A DNA stretch of 6,535 nt from an uncultured Paraglaciecola sp. GTDB lineage: Bacteria; Pseudomonadota; Gammaproteobacteria; Enterobacterales; Alteromonadaceae. The DNA lies in contig CAJQKX010000784.1 in the NCBI GenBank assembly GCA_905479025.1, positions 1-6,535 on the forward strand, written 5' to 3'. The notes under the pieces were generated by a model that did not search any database, was not told the DNA's origin, and saw only the letters and a program-made list of their open reading frames with translations. Position numbers and translations under genes: made by a program. Of this stretch, positions 1 through 3,794 are shown piece by piece (within the stretch, counting starts at the first letter, position 1; each line of letters begins with the position of its first letter).

Positions 1-1057
1 CAAAAACATTGCTGTTTTTAAGGTTTAACTGTTGTAGATAAAAAATAGCACTATAAGTCATCCATGGAATAGGATTATTGTCTTTATCAACACTTGTCCA
101 TTTTTCAAAAGTGTTACGAAAGCCATACTCTTTCTCAAGTGCTGCATCGAGTTGGCCCGAATATTTTCGTTTAGGTTGTTCAGGGCTAAGTTTTGCTATG
201 AGATCAATTTGATTTCGGCAAAGAGAACGTAAACTACTATTTACGAGACATTTTTCTGCACTTGCTTTGTTTCCCAACCATGATTCTAATAGCGTCAAAT
301 ACTCCTTATCAGAAGTAACTCTTTTAACATGACGGTTTGCCCTATCAATATCCGCTACATCAATTCCCTTGGGGTGTATACGCGAAGTAAAACGCGCAAA
401 CTCCTTGTTATAAGACAAATCAGTTGCAATCAGAGGCTCTACCGTCAGGTCGACGACGCCTGTATCCTCAGCGATTAGTTTGTGCACCCAAATATCAGAG
501 GTGGTCTCTATGGGATCAAATTTATCCAGCAGGTGAATCGCCATCTCTTTATTCATTATATGAGCGACATTGCTCATTACGGTCCGCTGACTTAGTGACA
601 AGGCTTCAAGGCCTTCCAGAGATACACTAGCATCTAAACCGGAGTTAGCGAGCCTCAGTAGCACGGGGCTTTGAGGTAATATTGCTACATGCTCACTCAT
701 AAACTGATTGAGTTTAGGAATTGCTTCTTCGTAAAATAAAACATCATCCTCACATATCAAAGACCACCCGTCACAGTTTGCTACTTTCCTCCACGTTTCG
801 ACAAAGGATAACCAATTAGCTACCTGATGAGGAATGATGATGTTATTACCACAGTCGCAACTATTTTGATAGCACCTAAAGCAATTGGGGTACGTGGCGA
901 CCCTTCCTTTAACGTAAAGGTTTTTTACAGAATCTGCAGTGGGTAGAGTAGCTTCAACAAAGCTATATTTTTTTATTCCAATTTCATCAAAGTGCTTACG
1001 TATATGACTTCGTAGGTTTTCATCTTCCGCTAATGAAACAACAAACGTCTGTCGCAT
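1..1057 (-). CDS. GT25-like glycosyltransferase, probably fused to a C-terminal methyltransferase (partial, cut by left edge)
   Basis: An open frame of 352 codons runs from an ATG at 1057 to the left edge with no stop, so the C-terminus is missing. The start MRQTFVVSL, an aromatic WLSFVETW segment (82-89) and the acidic ICEDDVLF motif (101-108, with the DD that would bind metal and sugar nucleotide) match family 25 (LPS-type) glycosyltransferases. So does EPLIATDLSYNKEF (207-220), typical of the end of that domain. A cysteine cluster C59-x2-C62-x4-C67-x-C69 lies ahead of the acidic motif and may bind metal. Residues 328-352 (NPIPWMTYSAIFYLQQL and on to NVF) resemble the entry of class I SAM-dependent methyltransferases, where an E-x-G-x-G glycine loop would follow just outside the window. 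The donor and acceptor sugars cannot be told. Lying downstream of gmd on the same strand, it fits surface glycan assembly. A TTG at 1072 (adding MLDKI) has the better ribosome binding site, so the start is uncertain. Confidence 0.8.
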   Translation of the reverse strand, partial: MRQTFVVSLAEDENLRSHIRKHFDEIGIKKYSFVEATLPTADSVKNLYVKGRVATYPNCFRCYQNSCDCGNNIIIPHQVANWLSFVETWRKVANCDGWSLICEDDVLFYEEAIPKLNQFMSEHVAILPQSPVLLRLANSGLDASVSLEGLEALSLSQRTVMSNVAHIMNKEMAIHLLDKFDPIETTSDIWVHKLIAEDTGVVDLTVEPLIATDLSYNKEFARFTSRIHPKGIDVADIDRANRHVKRVTSDKEYLTLLESWLGNKASAEKCLVNSSLRSLCRNQIDLIAKLSPEQPKRKYSGQLDAALEKEYGFRNTFEKWTSVDKDNNPIPWMTYSAIFYLQQLNLKNSNVF

Positions 1058-1069
1058 AATTTTATCTAG

Positions 1070-1084
1070 CAAGGTATTTTCCTG
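1070..1084 (-). promoter_or_regulatory. Shine-Dalgarno and alternative TTG start of the glycosyltransferase gene
   Basis: On the minus strand CAGGAAAA (1084-1077) precedes a TTG codon (1072-1070) that is in frame with the ATG at 1057. The core AGGA is 7 bases from the TTG, a good spacing. It is 22 bases from the ATG, which itself has only a weak purine stretch (TAGAT) upstream. Family members usually begin close to the TFVVSL strand, which favours the ATG. The ribosome binding site favours the TTG. Confidence 0.45.
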
Positions 1085-1129
1085 ATGGTTGATGACTCTC
1101 CATGCGAGCCAACAGGGTTAATAGTGTTA

Positions 1130-1210
1130 TCTTCTGGCAACGGGACCACAAAATCATGCTGTTTTGTCTCGTCCAAGTCGTGTTTTACTATTTCCACACT
1201 GTTCTTCAAC
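1130..1210 (-). pseudogene. Remnant of the 3' end of a second gmd gene
   Basis: Read on the minus strand, 1210-1202 gives VEE as in the intact gmd (338-340). After a 2-base deletion the next frame gives VEIVKHDLDETKQH and then VVPLPED. The intact neighbour reads [14 protein letters not shown] (11 of 14 identical) and ends DVALPKE. The 12-mer gtccaagtcgtg is identical at 1171-1182 and 1411-1422 on the plus strand. In the 44 bases around it 34 match. No gmd-like stop codon remains: the shifted frame runs on to a TAG at 1068-1066. About 25-30 codons of the C-terminus survive, with a small internal deletion where the intact protein has ALLKKHGF. It is too diverged to be a recent tandem copy, so it more likely marks the end of an older or foreign gmd that was replaced or lost. 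It is not expected to encode anything. Confidence 0.75.
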
Positions 1211-1260
1211 AACTTAACTACCGAAATTACTAGGGTAACTTAACCAAAATCCACTTGAGC

Positions 1261-1338
1261 ACTGAGGTCACAGAGCTCACTGAATAAAAAACATTAGAAA
1301 TCATTCTCTCTGTGTGCGTCACCAGGTATCCTTTGTGG
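1261..1338. repeat. Possible degenerate intergenic inverted repeat (CACAGAG / CTCTGTG)
   Basis: In the spacer between gmd and its relic, plus-strand actgaggtCACAGAG (1269-1275) is answered by CTCTGTG (1308-1314), followed by a GT/GC-rich tail ending tttgtggc. The arms are 7 bp with a loop of 32 bases, too long for an intrinsic terminator. Words of the type CACAGAGG / CCTCTGTG recur as dispersed intergenic elements in many bacteria. This may be a worn copy, or may be chance. Confidence 0.25.
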
Positions 1339-1347
1339 CAGGGTGAA

Positions 1348-2463
1348 CTATTCTTTAGGTAGCGCCACATCAAAACCATGCTTTTTAAGCAAGGCATGTT
1401 GCTTGGCTTTGTCCAAGTCGTGCTTCACCATTTCGACACACATTTCTTCAACAGTGATTTCTGGTACCCAGCCTAACTTTTCTTTGGCTTTGCTTGGGTC
1501 GCCCAATAAGGTTTCGACCTCTGCTGGGCGGAAATAACGTGTATCAACTTTAACAATAATATCACCTACTTTTACGCTTGGCGCATCTTCGACAGTCACA
1601 GCAGTAACGGTTGCAATCTCATCGACACCTTCACCGCTAAATTCTAAGGTAATACCGGCATTTTCAGCTGACATACGTACAAACTCACGCACCGAAATTT
1701 GTTTGCCTGTGGCAATAACAAAATCTTCGGGTTGGTCTTGTTGCAACATCATCCACTGCATACGTACGTAATCTTTGGCATGACCCCAATCACGAAGGGC
1801 ATCCATATTACCTAGGAACAAACACTTTTCTGCACCCTGTGCAATATTAGCGATAGCACGCGTAATTTTACGAGTAACGAAGGTCTCACCCCGGCGCGGT
1901 GACTCGTGGTTAAACAAAATACCGTTACAGGCATAAATGCCATAAGACTCACGATAATTTACCGCTATCCAGTAAGCATACATTTTGGCAACAGCATAAG
2001 GTGAACGAGGGTGAAACGGAGTGGTTTCCTTTTGCGGAATTTCTTGCACTTTACCATAAAGCTCAGAAGTAGAGGCCTGGTAGAATTTCGTCTTCTTTTC
2101 CAGGCCCAAAAAGCGAATAGCTTCGAGTAAACGCAAGGTACCAAGGGCATCTACATCAGACGTATACTCTGGTGCTTCAAACGACACCGCTACATGAGAC
2201 TGCGCACCTAAATTGTAGACCTCGTCAGGCTCTACTTCTTGCATAATACGAATAAGTTTGGATGAATCAGTCAAATCACCGTAGTGCAACTTAAAGCGGG
2301 CATTTTGGATATGCACATCTTCATAGATATGATCGACACGCTGGGTGTTAAACGAAGACGCACGACGTTTAATCCCGTGCACTTCATATCCTTTTTCTAA
2401 TAATAGCTCGGCTAAATAGGAGCCGTCCTGACCAGTTACACCGGTAATAAGTGCTCTTTTCAT
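1348..2463 (-). CDS. gmd: GDP-mannose 4,6-dehydratase
   Basis: Converts GDP-D-mannose to GDP-4-keto-6-deoxy-D-mannose using bound NADP, in the cytoplasm. It is the branch point to GDP-fucose, GDP-rhamnose, perosamine and colitose. At 371 residues it has the length of the Escherichia enzyme and looks complete. It is an extended short-chain dehydrogenase: Rossmann motif [13 protein letters not shown] (7-19), [14 protein letters not shown] (29-42) for the cofactor phosphate, GDLTDSS (62-68), [13 protein letters not shown] (84-96), catalytic T132 and E134 in STSELYG, and Y156-x3-K160 in [23 protein letters not shown] (185-200), [10 protein letters not shown] (224-233) and [15 protein letters not shown] (309-323) are family signatures. 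The ATG has a strong GAGGAA site just upstream. No GDP-fucose synthase, reductase or aminotransferase follows in the window, so the final sugar is unknown. A broken second gmd 3' end and the glycosyltransferase gene lie downstream. Confidence 0.97.
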   Translation of the reverse strand: MKRALITGVTGQDGSYLAELLLEKGYEVHGIKRRASSFNTQRVDHIYEDVHIQNARFKLHYGDLTDSSKLIRIMQEVEPDEVYNLGAQSHVAVSFEAPEYTSDVDALGTLRLLEAIRFLGLEKKTKFYQASTSELYGKVQEIPQKETTPFHPRSPYAVAKMYAYWIAVNYRESYGIYACNGILFNHESPRRGETFVTRKITRAIANIAQGAEKCLFLGNMDALRDWGHAKDYVRMQWMMLQQDQPEDFVIATGKQISVREFVRMSAENAGITLEFSGEGVDEIATVTAVTVEDAPSVKVGDIIVKVDTRYFRPAEVETLLGDPSKAKEKLGWVPEITVEEMCVEMVKHDLDKAKQHALLKKHGFDVALPKE

Positions 2464-2472
2464 TTTTTCCTC
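2464..2472 (-). promoter_or_regulatory. Ribosome binding site of gmd
   Basis: The minus strand reads TTGAGGAAAAAATG. The GAGG core (2472-2469) is 5 bases from the ATG at 2463, which supports this start. The stretch before it is AT-rich (a run of eight A at 2485-2478). A possible -10 TATAAA with TTGTTG 15 bases upstream can be drawn, but it is not convincing. Confidence 0.7.
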
Positions 2473-2678
2473 AATATTTTTTTTATAATTGCGAGGTTAA
2501 TTCAACAAGATAAATGTCATTTTTAACAAAAGGGGGCAACTGTGATCCTTTATTACTTAATGCTCAATAAATAGACTTTTCGTTGTATAGACGATTTTAG
2601 CTTTTTGGCTAACAGGCTCATATCCAAGGCATTAGTATAAATTAAAACTCTGATAAAATATTAATTTTTATCTTGGCA
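2473..2678. other. AT-rich intergenic region between gmd and the IS
   Basis: No plausible reading frame is present. It should hold the gmd promoter, but no clear sigma-70 pair or JUMPstart-type motif (GGCGGTAGC) was seen. A 5-bp hairpin TTAGC / GCTAA (2597-2612) has no following T-run on either strand. A 7-bp AT-only inverted repeat lies at 2652-2672 next to the IS end. Confidence 0.6.
2652..2672. repeat. AT-rich inverted repeat beside the IS left end
   Basis: GATAAAA (2652-2658) and TTTTATC (2666-2672) are perfect 7-bp arms around the 7-base loop tattaat. It ends 6 bp from the IS30 left terminal repeat. Before the insertion it would have been about 35-40 bp past the stop codon of the surface-protein gene, so it may have served as a weak transcription end. 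It lacks G-C pairs, so this is only a suggestion. Confidence 0.4.
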
Positions 2679-2701
2679 GATTCAAGTCTGAAGTGCATAA
2701 C
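2679..2701 (+). repeat. IS30-family left inverted repeat
   Basis: The 23-bp end starts GATTCAAG and finishes AAGTGCATAAC. Compared with the reverse complement of the right end it differs at four positions, all inside the variable middle (positions 8 and 10-12). The transposase stop codon (2706-2704) lies 2 bp inside it. Confidence 0.88.
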
Positions 2702-2703
2702 CC

Positions 2704-3675
2704 CTAAGCAGCTATAGCCACCATGTATTCAGCCATCAGTTTGGCTGGCGTTTTATAATTTAGTTTCTTTCTTAGCCTATCATTGAGATTGACTATTACA
2801 TCCCAAATGGCTGATTGCGATACCTTTTTAAAGTCTGTTGATTTCGGCCAATATTGTCGTAATAGGCCATTGGTGTTTTCATTCAGCCCTCGTTGCCACG
2901 AACAATAAGGGTCTGCAAAATAAACATCACATTTCAAACTTTCAGTCATCTGTTCATGGTACGCAAGTTCTTTACCATTATCTGCTGTGATCGTTAGCAC
3001 CGCGCCTTTAAATGGCGCTAATAAAGCCATGGTGGCTGCTGTGACTGTTTTTGCTGATTTGTCATCTATTCGTGTCGAAACGGTAAAGCTCGTTTTCCGC
3101 TCTACAATCGTAACCAGTGCGCCACTGTGCCCTTTGCCAATAACCAGGTCAATTTCCCAATCACCCACTCTACTTTTATCATCAACAACATCTGGGCGCT
3201 CATCAATACTTATACGGCTCTTAATAAACCCTCTGCCGGCTTGTTTATCCTTACTACGTGATTGATAAGCTTTACCTCTTCTACGTAAATATTGGAATAA
3301 ATAGCCACCACTTTTTTTGTCAGACCAAATGTGCTGATAAATAGTTTCATAACTAATATCGATGCTCTGGTCCTCCCTAAGCCACCCAGAAACCTGCTCT
3401 GGACTCCATCTCGCAGTAAGTTTTGACTCAATTAATGCAATGAGTGCTGTTGTCATTTTAATGGTTTTACATGCGGCTAATCGGCGTGTGTCTGTCGATG
3501 TTTGAGCTTGCTTAAAACGATAGCCTCGTTTGCCTGTATTACGGGAAAACTCCCTGCTAATGGTTGATTGACTAACCTTTAGTTGTTTGGCAATTTTATT
3601 TTGACTCATACCTGTTTTACTTAAAGCATAAATCTGGCATCGTTGTTCATAGGTCAGTTGTTTATATGTTTTCAT
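2704..3675 (-). CDS. IS30-family DDE transposase
   Basis: Catalyses excision and insertion of its own element. The start MKTYKQLTYEQRCQIYAL is typical of the family. A helix-turn-helix follows directly (MSQNKIAKQLKVSQSTISRE), for binding the ends. RWSPEQVSGWL and YETIYQHIW are further family signatures. The DDE catalytic triad is visible as D in GDWEIDLVIGKG, D in TADNGKE and E in GLNENTNGLLRQYWP, with 33 residues between the second D and the E. KLNYKTPAKLM near the end is also typical. The length is 323 residues from the ATG at 3675, which has AAGAGA 7 bases upstream. An in-frame ATG at 3711 would add 12 residues (MLIAFSLARDAT) but has no ribosome binding site, so the shorter form is preferred. 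No frameshift or lost catalytic residue is seen, so the enzyme is likely functional. Confidence 0.95.
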   Translation of the reverse strand: MKTYKQLTYEQRCQIYALSKTGMSQNKIAKQLKVSQSTISREFSRNTGKRGYRFKQAQTSTDTRRLAACKTIKMTTALIALIESKLTARWSPEQVSGWLREDQSIDISYETIYQHIWSDKKSGGYLFQYLRRRGKAYQSRSKDKQAGRGFIKSRISIDERPDVVDDKSRVGDWEIDLVIGKGHSGALVTIVERKTSFTVSTRIDDKSAKTVTAATMALLAPFKGAVLTITADNGKELAYHEQMTESLKCDVYFADPYCSWQRGLNENTNGLLRQYWPKSTDFKKVSQSAIWDVIVNLNDRLRKKLNYKTPAKLMAEYMVAIAA

Positions 3676-3744
3676 TGTTGCATCTCTTGCCAGAGAAAAA
3701 GCGATTAGCATATATTCAGCTGACCGCTTTTTCTACCCGTTCAA

Positions 3745-3767
3745 GTTATGCACTTATTATTTGAATC
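3745..3767 (-). repeat. IS30-family right inverted repeat
   Basis: Read on the minus strand it begins GATTCAAATAAT and ends AAGTGCATAAC, pairing with the left end at 19 of 23 positions. It lies about 70 bp upstream of the transposase start. TTGAAC directly inside it (3744-3739) could be a -35 box, but no -10 at a fitting distance was found. Confidence 0.88.
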
Positions 3768-3794
3768 CAAGAAACATTAATTACTACCCCAAAC

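Larger units (their letters stand above)
2679..3767 (-). mobile_element. Complete IS30-family insertion sequence (1089 bp)
   Basis: One transposase gene fills almost the whole element. It is bounded by 23-bp terminal inverted repeats that match at 19 of 23 positions, beginning GATTCAA and ending AAGTGCATAAC. The dinucleotide CA abuts both ends (2677-2678 and 3768-3769), fitting the short (2-3 bp) duplications made by IS30 elements. The size is in the family range of about 1.0-1.25 kb. Removing the element and one CA rejoins TCTTGG-CA-AGA, a small palindrome. It lies between the surface-protein gene and gmd, with its transposase pointing the same way as both, so it does not break a reading frame. 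It probably separates the surface-protein gene from its original transcription end. Intact ends and gene suggest recent or still possible activity. Confidence 0.92.

Noticed and set aside
424..630. Plus-strand open frame opposite the glycosyltransferase gene
   Set aside because: It lies fully inside the minus-strand coding region, which has clear family motifs. Its composition and peptide look random.
1317..1349. Hairpin TCACC / GGTGA just after the gmd stop as a terminator
   Set aside because: The arms are only 5 bp with a loop of about 18 bases and no T-run follows on the minus strand.
1343..1537. Plus-strand open frame opposite the gmd 3' end
   Set aside because: It is the antisense shadow of a strongly conserved gene and shows no recognisable protein features.
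2597..2612. TTAGC / GCTAA hairpin as a terminator or operator
   Set aside because: Short AT-rich stem, no T-run on either strand, and no second copy nearby.
2464..2678. JUMPstart/ops element for RfaH ahead of gmd
   Set aside because: No GGCGGTAGC-like motif was found on the minus strand in this region.
2987..3265. Plus-strand open frame within the IS, and the minus-strand frame at 3210-3431
   Set aside because: Both are shadows of the intact transposase. The IS30 family is expressed from one frame without programmed frameshift, and the transposase is unbroken.
3673..3711. ATG at 3711 as the transposase start
   Set aside because: It lacks a ribosome binding site and adds 12 residues unlike the family. 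The ATG at 3675 has AAGAGA at a good distance and gives the usual N-terminus.
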